This document shows, one piece after another, positions 42,856-54,020 of a DNA stretch of 64,000 nucleotides. Each line of letters opens with the position of its first letter. The first letter of the stretch is position 1. Both the position numbers and the translations under genes were made by a program. Origin of the DNA: Micromonospora luteifusca (GTDB lineage Bacteria; Actinomycetota; Actinomycetes; Mycobacteriales; Micromonosporaceae); the NCBI RefSeq assembly GCF_016907275.1, contig NZ_JAFBBP010000001.1:310001-374000 (forward strand). Direction: 5' to 3'. The notes below the pieces were generated by a model. It was not told the origin of the DNA. It searched no databases and saw only the letters and a list, made by a program, of their open reading frames with translations.

Positions 42856-45800
42856 TCACTTCGTGACCGTCACCGACACGGTGATCGGTGTGGACGCGCC
42901 CTTCGCACCGTTGTTGGTGACCAGCAGCGTGGCGACATGCGTGCCTGCCGCCAGACCAGTGGTGTCCACGGTGATGGTCAGGTCGTCCTTCGCCCCCGGC
43001 TGCACCTCACCGGAGGTCGCGGCGGACAACCACGGCACCTCGCTGTACGCCGGGAGCGACCCGTCGACGTGGTAGACCTTGCCGGCGTACGGCCGGCCGG
43101 TCGCGCCGCCGAGCACCCACAGGTTGCCCTGTTCGTCCAGGTCGAGCCCGGCACCGCTGAGCGGGTTCGGGTCGGGGTCCGGCACCGAGGCGAGCGGTTG
43201 GCAGGTGGCCGGGTCGAGCGCCCAGATCGACTCCTTGGAGTCCTGGTTGATGCCCCACAACACGTTGTGTTCCTCGTTGAGGGCCAGGCCGGTGATCCAC
43301 GGAATGGGCGGGGTGCACTCCCCCAGCACCGATCCGGGCTGCGGGTGCGACAGGCCGGCGAGGTGCCGGATACCGCCGTCGCCGCTGAGGTAGAAGGTGT
43401 CGTCCGAGGCGCGGTAGGCGAGCCCGTAGTAGAGCTTGCCGACCCACGGCCCGGTGATGGTCTCCTTCACCTCCAGGGTGTCCGGGTCGAAGCACACGAT
43501 CGGCAACTCCCCGATGAACGACATCTTCGGCGCGCACATCAGGTCCCGGCTCGGCACGTACGCCATGTCCGAGGGCCAACCCCCGATCGGCAGCACGCCC
43601 TTGCCGAGTGACCGGCCGTCGGTGCTGAAGCGCTGCATCTCCCCGAAGAGGTACGAGTTGGAGACGATCAACTCGCCGTTGCGGTAGCCGACACCGTACG
43701 CGTTGTACATCTCCTTGACCGGGAACGAGCTGAGCTGCCGGCCGGGGATTCCGGTCGGTGGCGTGGGCGAGTTGATTTCCCGGGCCAGCCAGGTGGCCGG
43801 CAGGTCACCCCGGTTGGTGAGGCTCACCGTCGCGGTTCGGGTCGTCCCAGCCCGCGCGGTCAGTGCGACCGCGTTCCGGTTGGCGAGCAGCAGCGGCGTA
43901 CGCAGCGCCAGGTCGCGCTTGACGACCGTCGCCTCGACCAGGTCGACGGTGCTCGCCGGCAGGTCGTAGCCCGGTTGCAGAGCGGTCACCGTGACCGGCC
44001 CGGCGGGCGCCTCCAGCTGGTAGAAGCCGTCGGCGTCGGTGGTCGCGGTGATCGGCTGCGGCGCGTCCGCGGACTCGACCCGTACCGTCGCGCCGGCCAG
44101 CGGCTGGCGGTCGTTCGCGTCACTCACCGTGCCACGCAGCAGAGCACGACCAGCCACCTGGAAGGTGACCGCCTCGGCCGCGTCGAGCACCTGCTCGTCC
44201 CGCGAGTACGTCAGCGCGTCGCGGCCGGTGGCGTCCTCGATGCCGACCGTCGCCGAACCGCCGGTGGCCCCCGCGCCGGTGCCGAGCTTGCGGTACTGGA
44301 TGGTGACGCGGCCGTTCTCGGCGAACCGCACCTGGACGTCGACCCGGGTCTTCGGCGCGCTCTTCAGCGCGGCCCGGTTCCAGCTCACCACGAACTGCCG
44401 GGCCGTGCCGGCTCCGGACACCTTGGTCCGCACCGTCGACGCGTGGTCCAGGACCAGGTCGTCCCAGAAGGCGTAGACGGCTGGCGCGGAGACCGCCGGG
44501 GCGGGCAGCGGCCCGTTGTCGCCGACCGAGGTGGTCGCGTCGGCGCCGAGGGTCAGGTAGCCATCGGTGTGCACCGTGAGCCGGTGGTAGGTGCTGCCGT
44601 AGAACGTCACCGGGAACGGCAGGTCGACGCCCCGGCTCGCGGTGTCGCCCGTGAGGGGCAGCACGCTCCCGCCGTCGACCCAACCCGCGGCGGCCGTGCC
44701 GGCCTGGTAGCCGTGCCGGTCGGCCTTCGCCGCGAGCGTCACGTCCACCGTCTCCGGCCCGTCCACGGTCAGCGCCACCGTCTTCGGTGCCAACCACCGG
44801 CCGTAGTCGACCAACAGGTCGTAGTCCGCCTCGGGCAGCATCCCCGTGTAGTGGCCGTCGGCGTCGGTGACGAACGCCGGGAACGTCTCCCCGGCGAGCG
44901 ACAACCGGGCCCCGACGACAGGCTTGCCCGCCGGATCGGTGACCCGACCCTGGACCGCCTGCCACGGCGCGGCTTCGGAGAGGTCCAGAGTCAGGTTGGT
45001 CGTGCCGCTGGTCGACACGGTGATGGTCTGTCGTACGGTCCGTCGGGCGAAGAACGACGCGGTCAGCGTGTACTCCCCGGCCGGAACCCGACCCAACTGG
45101 ACCGTGCCGCCCGCGTCGGTGCGGGCACCGCGGCTGACCAGAGCGGAGGTCAGGGTGATCCTGGCCCCGGAGAGCGCGGCCCCGTTCAGGTTCGCGTGCA
45201 CCACGACGCCGCCGAGTTGCTCGGTCGAGGCCTGGGTCACCAGGTCGTACGCGTCGAGCCGGCCCTCGCCGTAGACGTTGTTGTCGGCCGGGGTGCCACC
45301 GCACTGCAGGTCGTTGACGTCGTGCGCGGTGCGGTCCAGCAGCTCGCGGGTGGTCGCCAGGTCGCGGCGCAGGTTCGGCACCGCCGACCAGGCCAGGGCG
45401 ACCGCGCCGGCGACGTGCGGAGCGGCCATGGAGGTGCCGTCGCTCATGCCCCAGTCGCTGCCCGGCACCGAGGACAGGATGCCCACCCCGGGGGCGGTGA
45501 TGTCCGGCCGTACCGTGTCCTCGCGGCCCGGCCCACGGCTGGAGAATTCCGCGATCACACCGGTGGCGTCGGTCGCGCCGACGGCGTACGCCAGCGGGTT
45601 GGTGGCCGGGTGGCCCGCGGAACCGCACGGCTCGGGCAACTCCTGGGCCTCGTTCCCGACCGCGAAGACGGGGAAGATGCCGGCGGCGACCCAGGAGTCG
45701 ATGATCGTGTCGTAGAAGGTGGGGTCACCGTCGTGGCCACCCCAGGAGTTGTTGATGATGTCCGGCGCGAGGTCCGGGCGCGGGTTCTCGCCGTTGTGGT

Positions 45801-46722
45801 CGGTCGGCGCGAGCATCCACTGACCGGCGGCGAGCAGCGCGCTGTTGCTGCAGTAGTTGGCCTCACAGCCCTTGGCCGCGATCCAGGTGGCACCGGGAGC
45901 CACGCCGCTGATCCGCCCGTCGCCGTCGTCGCCGACCATCGTGCCGACGGTGTGGGTGCCGTGGCCGAAGTTGTCACAGGGCGTCGAGGGCAGGCAGATC
46001 CCGGTCGGGTCGTACCAGTTGTAGTCGTGGCTGAAGGTGCCGTCGCCGTCGTTGCCACGGTACTGGCGGACCAGCGCCGGGTGGTCGTACTGGACCCCGG
46101 AGTCGACGCTGCCGACGACGATGCCCTCGCCGCGGGTGCCGTACTCGCGCCAGACCTTGTCGGCGCCGATCGAGGTGAGGTTCCACGGCAGCTGCGGACT
46201 GTCGGCGGACGCGCCCGCGGTGCGCACCGGCTCGGCCAGCTTGGTTCCGCCGATCGACGTGATCCGCGCGACCTCCGCCCGACCGGCCAACTCGGTCACC
46301 AGTTTCAGGTCACCGGTGACCTCGATGATGTTCGCGATCCAGTACGGGGTGAAGTCCGCGTGCCGGTCACGCAGCAGGGTGCGCAGGCCGCGCTGGGTCT
46401 TCTCGGCGTGCGCCAGCTTGGTCTCGTAGACCCGCTTGGTGCGGGCCACTCGCCCGGCCCGGCCACCGGCGGCCCGCTCGACCCGGTCCAGGTCGCCCTG
46501 GTCCAGGGTGGCCTCGTCGGTCAGCTCCACGAAGAAGCTGGCGTCGGTGCCGGCGCGGGCCGCACCGAGCACGCGCGGGTCCACCTTGCGCAGCGGATCG
46601 ACCGCACCGACGGTGGGTGCGGGCGCGGCCACGGCGGCACCCGTGGGCAGTGCGAGCACGATGGCCAGCGCCGCACCGACGGCACCCATGGCTCGACGTG
46701 TCCGCTGTCTGGGTCTGAGCAT
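42856..46722 (-). CDS. Second large secreted S8 subtilisin-like protease
   Basis: A 1288-residue protein. The start has GAGGGAGGG about 9 bases upstream of the ATG. The signal peptide ends near residue 32 (VAA|PAP) and is followed by a prodomain. The peptidase triad is D207 (SVDSGVQYD), H254 (NFGHGTH) and S431 (GTSMAAP), with oxyanion Asn near N357. Two carboxypeptidase-regulatory-like domains follow, then a jelly-roll region, another regulatory-like domain, and a C-terminal beta-propeller-like region of about 280 residues (MYNAYGVGYRNGELIVSN, LYYGLAYRASDDTFYLSG, GLALNEEHNVLWGI), and a final Ig-like VTVTK. The layout matches the protease at 9367, though the propeller part is not Kelch-like. 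Confidence 0.93.
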   Translation of the reverse strand: MLRPRQRTRRAMGAVGAALAIVLALPTGAAVAAPAPTVGAVDPLRKVDPRVLGAARAGTDASFFVELTDEATLDQGDLDRVERAAGGRAGRVARTKRVYETKLAHAEKTQRGLRTLLRDRHADFTPYWIANIIEVTGDLKLVTELAGRAEVARITSIGGTKLAEPVRTAGASADSPQLPWNLTSIGADKVWREYGTRGEGIVVGSVDSGVQYDHPALVRQYRGNDGDGTFSHDYNWYDPTGICLPSTPCDNFGHGTHTVGTMVGDDGDGRISGVAPGATWIAAKGCEANYCSNSALLAAGQWMLAPTDHNGENPRPDLAPDIINNSWGGHDGDPTFYDTIIDSWVAAGIFPVFAVGNEAQELPEPCGSAGHPATNPLAYAVGATDATGVIAEFSSRGPGREDTVRPDITAPGVGILSSVPGSDWGMSDGTSMAAPHVAGAVALAWSAVPNLRRDLATTRELLDRTAHDVNDLQCGGTPADNNVYGEGRLDAYDLVTQASTEQLGGVVVHANLNGAALSGARITLTSALVSRGARTDAGGTVQLGRVPAGEYTLTASFFARRTVRQTITVSTSGTTNLTLDLSEAAPWQAVQGRVTDPAGKPVVGARLSLAGETFPAFVTDADGHYTGMLPEADYDLLVDYGRWLAPKTVALTVDGPETVDVTLAAKADRHGYQAGTAAAGWVDGGSVLPLTGDTASRGVDLPFPVTFYGSTYHRLTVHTDGYLTLGADATTSVGDNGPLPAPAVSAPAVYAFWDDLVLDHASTVRTKVSGAGTARQFVVSWNRAALKSAPKTRVDVQVRFAENGRVTIQYRKLGTGAGATGGSATVGIEDATGRDALTYSRDEQVLDAAEAVTFQVAGRALLRGTVSDANDRQPLAGATVRVESADAPQPITATTDADGFYQLEAPAGPVTVTALQPGYDLPASTVDLVEATVVKRDLALRTPLLLANRNAVALTARAGTTRTATVSLTNRGDLPATWLAREINSPTPPTGIPGRQLSSFPVKEMYNAYGVGYRNGELIVSNSYLFGEMQRFSTDGRSLGKGVLPIGGWPSDMAYVPSRDLMCAPKMSFIGELPIVCFDPDTLEVKETITGPWVGKLYYGLAYRASDDTFYLSGDGGIRHLAGLSHPQPGSVLGECTPPIPWITGLALNEEHNVLWGINQDSKESIWALDPATCQPLASVPDPDPNPLSGAGLDLDEQGNLWVLGGATGRPYAGKVYHVDGSLPAYSEVPWLSAATSGEVQPGAKDDLTITVDTTGLAAGTHVATLLVTNNGAKGASTPITVSVTVTK

Positions 46723-46919
46723 GAAGAACGTCCCTCCCTCGGGCGGTCGCCCGGGGAAGGCCGGCACCGCCGTCGCCGATTCTCAGGCGACGGACCTCCG
46801 GTTGAACCGCTTGATCACTGGCGGAGCACGGACATGGCGGGACTCCGCCATCCCGCGTTGGCCACAGCGACACCGGCACGCCATCACGACAGTCAGGCAG
46901 GCATGCGCGCGCACGACGG

Positions 46920-47636
46920 TCAGGCCCGCATGCGCGCGGACACGACGATGACGAGCACCAGCGGCACGATCAACAGTGCCGGGGCGACAACCGGCAGGTG
47001 CAGGGCGACCAGGGCGCCGACCGCGGCGCCGACCATCAGGGCCAGCAACACCTGAGCCTTGGGGCGCAGACTGTCCCACGGGCTGCGCGCGGCGACGCCG
47101 GCGATCAGGCTCGTGAGCGTGCCGGTCAGGTACGTGGAGGACAGGCCCGCCACGCCGAACCGTTGGATCGCACTGCTCTGCACGCCCAGCGCCGCCGCGG
47201 AGAGCATCAGCAGCGCGAGATGGACGTGCGCGTCGGGGGCCCCGAGTGTGACCTCCCAGACGACGAAGAACACGACGAACACCAGTAGCTCCAGGACCAG
47301 CGCCCAGGTGACCCGTCGTGGCCAGACCGGATCGTCGGGCTGTGCCGAGCCGACGACGCGGGCGCCCGCGAGGACGCCGACGATGAAGCTGATGATGGCG
47401 CAGCCCGACGTCAGCGCGAGGTCGGCTTCACCTCTGCCCGCCGAGAGCCCGAGCAGGACCATGTTGCCGGTCATGACGCTGGAGAAGGCGCCGCCGAGGG
47501 AGAGGAACCCGATGGCGTCGGCACTCCCCGTCAGGAAGGTGAGGACGACGACGAGCGTGTTCCGCCGTCGCAGGAGGCGCTGGTCCTCCCCGGCTGCGCC
47601 GTGGGGGCGGATGACGCGAGGCACTGTGCTCGACAC
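46920..47636 (-). CDS. DUF1275 (YoaK) family membrane protein
   Basis: A 238-residue protein with six or seven hydrophobic segments. The family signature is LTFLTGSADAIGFLSLGGAFSSVMTGNMVLLG, followed by SAAALGVQSSAIQRFGVAGLSSTYLTGTLTSLI. The function of this family is unknown; transport is often suggested. The start is a GTG at 47636. It is divergent from the GntR regulator, with the candidate operator in between, so it may be a target of that regulator. Confidence 0.85.
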   Translation of the reverse strand: MSSTVPRVIRPHGAAGEDQRLLRRRNTLVVVLTFLTGSADAIGFLSLGGAFSSVMTGNMVLLGLSAGRGEADLALTSGCAIISFIVGVLAGARVVGSAQPDDPVWPRRVTWALVLELLVFVVFFVVWEVTLGAPDAHVHLALLMLSAAALGVQSSAIQRFGVAGLSSTYLTGTLTSLIAGVAARSPWDSLRPKAQVLLALMVGAAVGALVALHLPVVAPALLIVPLVLVIVVSARMRA

Positions 47637-47661
47637 TGTCGGCTATCCTCCAGAGATTGTT

Positions 47662-47677
47662 CTTCGTATACACGAAG
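47662..47677. promoter_or_regulatory. Candidate GntR operator
   Basis: The inverted repeat CTTCGT-ATAC-ACGAAG, between the divergent DUF1275 and GntR genes. Its other strand carries TGTATACGA, also present upstream of the peptide-transporter operon at 55734-55742. A GTATAC core is typical of FadR-type GntR operators. Confidence 0.6.
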
Positions 47678-47705
47678 CTCGGACACGTTACGGAGAGGCA
47701 ACCAG

Positions 47706-48386
47706 GTGGCTGACGACCTGCGGGACAAGCTCGGCGCGCAACACCTGCCGCTACGCGATCAGGTCCTCGCCGCTCTGCGGACCGCCATCATCGACGGCGA
47801 CTACCTACCCGGCGAACGGCTCACCGAGGACCGGTTGGCCGAGGACTTCGGGGTTTCCCGCAACCCCGTCCGCGAGGCTCTGCGCGTCGCGGAGGCGGAG
47901 GGTTTCGTCGTGATCCTCCCCCGTCGGGGAGCGGTCGTCGCCTCCCCCAGCAGCGGGACCATCGCCGACATGTTCGCCGTCCGCGAGCGCCTGGAGGCGC
48001 TGGCCGCCCGGCTGGCCGCCGAGCGGGCGACCGTCGCGGACGTGGCGGCCCTGCGTGCTCTGCTCGACGAGGGCCGCGACGCGACGCAGCGGCAGGACCT
48101 GGCCCGGGTCGCCGAGCTGAACAGCGCACTGCACCTGCGCATCCTCCAGATCAGCGGAAACCCCTGGCTGTCGTCGATCGCCAAGTCGCTCTACCTCCAT
48201 GTCCAGTGGGTCTTCCGGCTGGGCGCGGCGGAACGCGCGCCGCACTCGTGGGCCGAGCACATCCAGCTCGTCGACGCCATCGAGTCAGGCGACGGTGACC
48301 GCGCCGAGCGGGCCGCACTCGACCATCTCGACGCGGCATCCGCGGCGGCGTACGAGAACGCCGAGGGTGGCTACGGCGCCCACTAA
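47706..48386 (+). CDS. GntR-family regulator (FadR-type)
   Basis: A 226-residue protein. The N-terminal winged helix (LRDQVLAALRTAIIDGDYLPGERLTEDRLAEDFGVSRNPVREALRVAEAEGFV) is followed by an all-helical FCD domain (MFAVRERLEALAARLAAERA, ELNSALHLRILQISGNPWL, SWAEHIQLVDAIESGD) with the Asp/His set usual for binding metal and a small carboxylic ligand. The start is the GTG at 47706 (GGAGAGG upstream). It converges on the glutamyltransferase gene, with stops overlapping by four bases. It probably regulates the peptide-uptake operon and itself. Confidence 0.87.
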   Translation: MADDLRDKLGAQHLPLRDQVLAALRTAIIDGDYLPGERLTEDRLAEDFGVSRNPVREALRVAEAEGFVVILPRRGAVVASPSSGTIADMFAVRERLEALAARLAAERATVADVAALRALLDEGRDATQRQDLARVAELNSALHLRILQISGNPWLSSIAKSLYLHVQWVFRLGAAERAPHSWAEHIQLVDAIESGDGDRAERAALDHLDAASAAAYENAEGGYGAH

Positions 48387-50173
48387 CGACCGCACGCGTA
48401 GCCCTGCATCCCCCGCGGGTTCGCGCCGGCCGCCAGCACACCCGTAGCCGGGTCGCGGGTCACCGCGCAGAGCCGACCGAGGCTCCACCCGTCGGAGCGC
48501 CGCACCTCGTGCCCGTACGCCCGCAGGGTGGCCAGCACGTCGTCGTCGAGACGGTCCTCCACCACCAGGACGCCGGGTTCCATGTCCCGTGGATAGAACG
48601 ACCCCGGCAGGCTGAGCGTGTGCCAGGCCGGCGCGTCGATGGCCTCCTGGAGGGGCTGACCGCCGACGAGATGCCGGAGCAGGAACGGCAACTGCCACTG
48701 GTCCTGCTGGTCGCCGCCGGGGGTGCCGCACGCCATTACCGGCTCGCCGTCGCGGTGCACCATCGTCGGGCTCAGTGTGGTACGCGGTCGACGGCCCGGT
48801 GCCAGCGACGAGGCGAGCCCCTCTTCCAGCCAGAACATCTGCAGCCGGCTCCCCAGCGGGAAACCGAGCTCCGGGATGGTGGGCGAGCTCTGCAGCCAGC
48901 CGCCACTCGGGGTCGCGGAGATCATGTTGCCCCACCGGTCGACCACGTCCACGTGGCAGGTGTCGCCGCGGGTCACCCCGTCCGACTGGATGGTCGGCTC
49001 CCCCGTGGTGGGGTCCGTCGAGTCGACGCGACTCCCCGCACCGGGTTGGACGTGGGCGGGTAGGCGTGGCTGCGCCCCGTCGGGACGCCCCGGCCGTAGC
49101 TCCGCCGACGCGCGGTCGCCGATCAGGGCTGCCCGTTCCCGCGCGTACTCCCGGGAGAGCAGTGCCTTGGCGGGCACGTCGGTGCCGTCGCCGTACCAGG
49201 CCTCCCGGTCGGCGAAGGCGAGCTTGAGCGCCTCGGCCTGGGCGTGGACGCCCGCTGCGGTCCCCGCGTCGTACGCGCCGGGGTCGTCGAGGGCGTCCAG
49301 GGTGGCCAGTGCCTGCAGCAGCACCGGGCCCTGCCCCCAGAAACCGGTCTTCGCCACCGAGTAGCCGTGCCAGTCGAGGGTGGCGGGCGCCTCCCAGGTC
49401 GCCGAGTACGCGGCGAGGTCGTCGCCGGTCACCAGCCCGGCGTTCGGGCGCCCACTGGAGTCCCGGAACGGTTGTCGGCTGAACTTCTCGATCGCCTCGG
49501 CCACGAAACCCGTACTCCAGGCCCGCCGCGCCGCCTCGATCTGTGCCTCCCGGTCGGCGCCGGCCGCCTGCCCGGCCTCGACCAGCCTGCTCAGCGTGCG
49601 CGCGTACACCGGGTTGGCGAACATCTCCCCGGCGGACGGTGGCCGGCCGCCACGCAGCCAGAGCGCGGCGGAGGTGGGCCAGTGTTCCTCGAACAACGAC
49701 CGCACCGCCGCCACGGTGTCACCGACCCGGCCCAGCAGCGGGTGGCCGGCGCCGGCGTAGCCGATCGCCGGCTCCAGCACCTCGGCGAGGGTGAGCGTGC
49801 CGTGCTCGCGCAGCAGCAGGAGCCAGGCGTCCACAGCGCCGGGTACGGCCGCCGCGAGCGGCCCGGCCCCGGGGATGAGGTCCATCCCGAGGGACCGGAA
49901 GTGCGCGATGGTGGCAGCGGCCGGTGCCGGCCCCTGACCGCACAGCACCTTCGGCCTCGGGTCCCCGGCGGTGGCCACGATGGCCGGCACCTCGCCACCC
50001 GGCCCGTTCAGGTGCGGTTCGACGACGTGCAGGACGAACCCGGCGGTGACCGCGGCGTCGAAGGCGTTGCCCCCGCGTTCGAGGATGCCCATCGCCGCCT
50101 GGCTGGCGAGCCAGTGCGTCGAGGACACCATGCCGAAGGTGCCCTGCAGCGTGGGTCGGGTGGTGAACGTCAT
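48383..50173 (-). CDS. Gamma-glutamyltransferase family enzyme (Ntn hydrolase)
   Basis: A 596-residue Ntn-type precursor. The predicted catalytic Thr405 is in GDTCHVDVVDRWGNMIS, where self-cleavage would yield large and small subunits. HWLASQAAMGILERGGNAFDAAV lies near the N-terminus, and CGTPGGDQQDQWQLPFLLRH near 500 is typical of this family. No signal peptide is visible, so it is cytoplasmic, unlike classic periplasmic GGT. It is the last gene of the peptide-transporter operon, overlapping the ATPase stop by four bases. A role in cleaving imported gamma-glutamyl peptides or related compounds is an inference from context. Confidence 0.85.
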   Translation of the reverse strand: MTFTTRPTLQGTFGMVSSTHWLASQAAMGILERGGNAFDAAVTAGFVLHVVEPHLNGPGGEVPAIVATAGDPRPKVLCGQGPAPAAATIAHFRSLGMDLIPGAGPLAAAVPGAVDAWLLLLREHGTLTLAEVLEPAIGYAGAGHPLLGRVGDTVAAVRSLFEEHWPTSAALWLRGGRPPSAGEMFANPVYARTLSRLVEAGQAAGADREAQIEAARRAWSTGFVAEAIEKFSRQPFRDSSGRPNAGLVTGDDLAAYSATWEAPATLDWHGYSVAKTGFWGQGPVLLQALATLDALDDPGAYDAGTAAGVHAQAEALKLAFADREAWYGDGTDVPAKALLSREYARERAALIGDRASAELRPGRPDGAQPRLPAHVQPGAGSRVDSTDPTTGEPTIQSDGVTRGDTCHVDVVDRWGNMISATPSGGWLQSSPTIPELGFPLGSRLQMFWLEEGLASSLAPGRRPRTTLSPTMVHRDGEPVMACGTPGGDQQDQWQLPFLLRHLVGGQPLQEAIDAPAWHTLSLPGSFYPRDMEPGVLVVEDRLDDDVLATLRAYGHEVRRSDGWSLGRLCAVTRDPATGVLAAGANPRGMQGYACGR

Positions 50174-51167
50174 GACAACACCTCACTCGGATCTGTGGTG
50201 CGAACGTCGGGGCCGGTGCCGTCCGGTTGGACCAGGTGGCAGGCGGCCATGCCGTCGCCGATCGGCGTCTGCGCCGGCACCTCCGTCGCGCACCTGTCGA
50301 ACGCGAGCGGGCACCGGGTGCGGAACCGGCAGCCGGACGGCGGGTCGAGCGCGGACGGCAGGTCGTCGCCGAGCAGCACCGGCTGACGCTGCCGTTGGCG
50401 CACCGGGTCGGCCACCGGCGCGGCCGACAGCAGCGCCTGTGTGTACGGGTGGGCGGGCCGGGCGAAGATCCGCTCGCGGGTGCCCTTCTCGACGAGTTGG
50501 CCCAGGTACATGACGGCGATGTCGTCGGCCAGGTACTCGACCGCGGACAGGTCGTGGGTGATGAAGAGGCAGGCGAACCCGATGTCGCGTTGCAGGTCGG
50601 CGAGGAGGTTGAGCACCGACGCCTGCACGGACACGTCGAGTGCGCTGGTGGGTTCGTCAGCGATGAGCAGCATGGGTTCGGAGATCAGCGCTCGGGCGAT
50701 GCTGACCCGTTGGCGTTGCCCGCCGGACAGCTCGTGCGGGTAGCGCCGCGCCACTTCGGCCCGCAGGCCCACCCGCTCGAGCTGCGGGGCGACGCGGGCC
50801 TCCCGCTCGCGCCGTGAGATCCGTTTGCCGGCCAGCCGGAGCGGCTCGGCCACGATCTCGCCGACCAGCATCCGCGGGTCCAGTGACGCGGCCGGGTCCT
50901 GGAAGACGATCGACACCGCGCCACGGTGGGGGCGCAGCCGCCGTCGGGACAGATGGGTGACGTCCGTACCGGCGATCTGGACCGTGCCCGCGGTCGGTTC
51001 GACGAGGCGCACCACGCATCGGCCCACTGTCGACTTCCCGGAGCCGCTCTCCCCCACCAGGGCCGTGACCCGGCCCCTCGGGATCGTGAGGGACACCCCG
51101 TCCACGGCGCGGACCGGGCCGAAGTGCATCACCAGGTCCTCGATCTCCAGGGCGTTGGGCTGCGGCG

Positions 51168-51171
<4 letters not shown>
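50170..51171 (-). CDS. Oligopeptide ABC transporter ATP-binding protein (OppF/DppF-like)
   Basis: A 333-residue ATPase. Walker A is GESGSGKST (near 40), the signature is ELSGGQRQRVSIARAL, and Walker B is LLIADEPTSALD. After the ATPase comes an oligopeptide-specific C-terminal part with a Cys motif (GCRFRTRCPLAFDRCATE...CHLV) that can hold an iron-sulfur cluster in DppD/F-type proteins. The ATG overlaps the preceding ATPase stop. It drives uptake together with the other four subunits. Confidence 0.92.
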
Positions 51172-52171
<1,000 letters not shown>

Positions 52172-52175
<4 letters not shown>

Positions 52176-53059
52176 CGCCGGTCTCCCTTCGGGTCGAGGG
52201 CGTCGCGGAGGGCATCGCCGAAGACGTTGAACGCCAGCGCCAGACCCATGATCACGACACCGGGCAGGACCGCGGCCCAGGGTGCGCGGGCGGCGAACTG
52301 TTGGGCGGTGGCCAGCATGGTGCCCAGGCTGGGTGCCGGTGGTTGGATGCCGAGGCCGAGGAACGACAGGACCGCCTCGCCGAGGATCGCGGCCGGGATG
52401 GCGACGGTGGCCTGCACCAGGATCACCGACGTCGCGTTCGGCAGGATGTGCCGGGCCAGCACCCACAGGTCACTGGCACCGTCCACGACGGCTGCCGCGA
52501 CGAAGTCCAGTGACTTGAGGCGCAGCGTGTCCGAGCGGACGACCCGGATCACCCCGGGGATCTGGGCGATGCCGATGGCCACGGCGGCGTTGCCCAGGCT
52601 GGCCCCCCGGATGGCTGCCAACCCCACCGCCATGATCAGAAACGGGAACGCGAGCAGCAGGTCGGTGAAGCGCGAGATCACGGCGTCCCAGGCCCGGAAG
52701 TAACCGGCCGCGAGCCCGAGCGGCACACCGAGGACCAGGGAGGTGGCCACCGCCAGGAGCCCCACCTGCAACGATGCCCGCGCGCCGAGCATGATGCGGG
52801 AGAGGACGTCCCGACCGAGGTCGTCGGTGCCGAGCACGTGCCCGGCGGTGCCCGGGGGTGCGAACGTCCGGGCGAAGTCGGTCTGGTCGACGGAGTAGGG
52901 CGCGAGCCACGGTGAGAGCAGCGCGATGCCGGCCGCGAGTGCCAGCACGACGAAGCTCACGACGGCGAGCGGGTTGCGGCGCAGCCGCCGCAGCACGCGC
53001 GTTCGCCGGGTGACGCTGACGGAGGCTGTCTCCGCCATCGGCACGGTGAGGACGGTCAT
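52172..53059 (-). CDS. Peptide ABC transporter permease (DppC-like)
   Basis: A 295-residue permease with six membrane helices. It has a basic start (RRLRRNPLAVVSFVVL), GHVLGTDDLGRDVLSRIMLGARASL typical of DppC/OppC, and the EAA loop around EAVLSFLGLGIQPPAPSLGTML. It starts at the ATG at 53059, which overlaps the stop of the DppB-like gene (ATGA). Together the two permeases form the membrane channel. Confidence 0.9.
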
Positions 53060-54012
53060 GCCGGATCTCCCGTCACTCGGATTCGTGGGTCGATGACCGA
53101 GTAGAGCAGGTCCACGAAAAAGTTGATCACGATGTAGGCGGTCGCGGTGAGCAGGACGACGGCCTGGATCACCGGGTAGTCCCGCTGGAACACCGCGTCG
53201 ATGGTCATCTTGCCGAAGCCCGGGAGCCCGAAGATCTGTTCGGTGACGACCGCGCCCGAGATCAGACCACCGAGTTGGAGGCCCACGACGGTCACCACCA
53301 CGATGAGGCTGTTGCGCAGCGCGTGTCGGGTGATGACGGCGCGTGGCCGCAGGCCCTTCGCCTTGGCCGTCCGCACGTAGTCGGAGGACAGCGAATCCAG
53401 CATCGCCGAGCGGGTCTGCCGCATGATGATGGCGGCGAGGCCCGTCCCGAGGATCACGGCCGGCAGGACGATGTGGTGCAGGTTGTCCACGGGGTCCTCC
53501 AGGATCGGCACGAAGCCGGAGGCGGGGAACAGGTTGGTCGCCACGGCGAGGTAGAGGATCGCGAGCAGCCCGAGCCAGAAGTGCGGCACCGACAGGCCGA
53601 TCAGGGCCAGTCCGTTGGCGAGCCACTCCGCCGGGCGCCCGCGGCGGACCGCCGCGAGCACACCGGCGCCGACCCCGAGCGCCGCGGCGATGAGAATCGC
53701 CAGTACGGACAGCTCGACGGTCACCGGCAGGGCGGTGGTGAGCATCGACGAGACCGGCGTACCGGTCCGGATCGACACACCGAAGTCGCCCTGCACCAGG
53801 CGTTCCACGTACTGCGCGAACTGGACCGGCAGCGGCTGGTCCAGCCCGTAGTGCCGACGGATGGCCTCCAGCGCCTCCGGCGAGCGGTCCTCCCCGGCCA
53901 GCGCGAGGGCCGGGTCACCGGGGAGCGCCCGCACGCCGACGAACACCACGATCGTCGACATCAGCAGAGTCAGCGCCGACTGCCAGGCGCGAGTGAGGAG
54001 ATACCGGGCCAC
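53056..54012 (-). CDS. Peptide ABC transporter permease (DppB-like)
   Basis: A 318-residue permease with six membrane helices. It has the DppB/OppB hallmarks: an N-terminal helix, GDFGVSIRTGTPVSSML, RQTRSAMLDSLSSDYVRTAKAKGLRPRAV (EAA loop), and VVTEQIFGLPGFGKMTIDAV near the end. The start is a GTG at 54012, 8 bases after the substrate-binding protein stop. It carries the small peptide across the membrane with the DppC-like subunit. Confidence 0.9.
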   Translation of the reverse strand: MARYLLTRAWQSALTLLMSTIVVFVGVRALPGDPALALAGEDRSPEALEAIRRHYGLDQPLPVQFAQYVERLVQGDFGVSIRTGTPVSSMLTTALPVTVELSVLAILIAAALGVGAGVLAAVRRGRPAEWLANGLALIGLSVPHFWLGLLAILYLAVATNLFPASGFVPILEDPVDNLHHIVLPAVILGTGLAAIIMRQTRSAMLDSLSSDYVRTAKAKGLRPRAVITRHALRNSLIVVVTVVGLQLGGLISGAVVTEQIFGLPGFGKMTIDAVFQRDYPVIQAVVLLTATAYIVINFFVDLLYSVIDPRIRVTGDPA

Positions 54013-54020
54013 GGCGCGAC

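Noticed and set aside
43975..47055. A + strand open frame of about 1026 codons opposite the second subtilase
   Set aside because: No domain and low-complexity Arg/Gly/Val composition. The - strand is clearly the protease.
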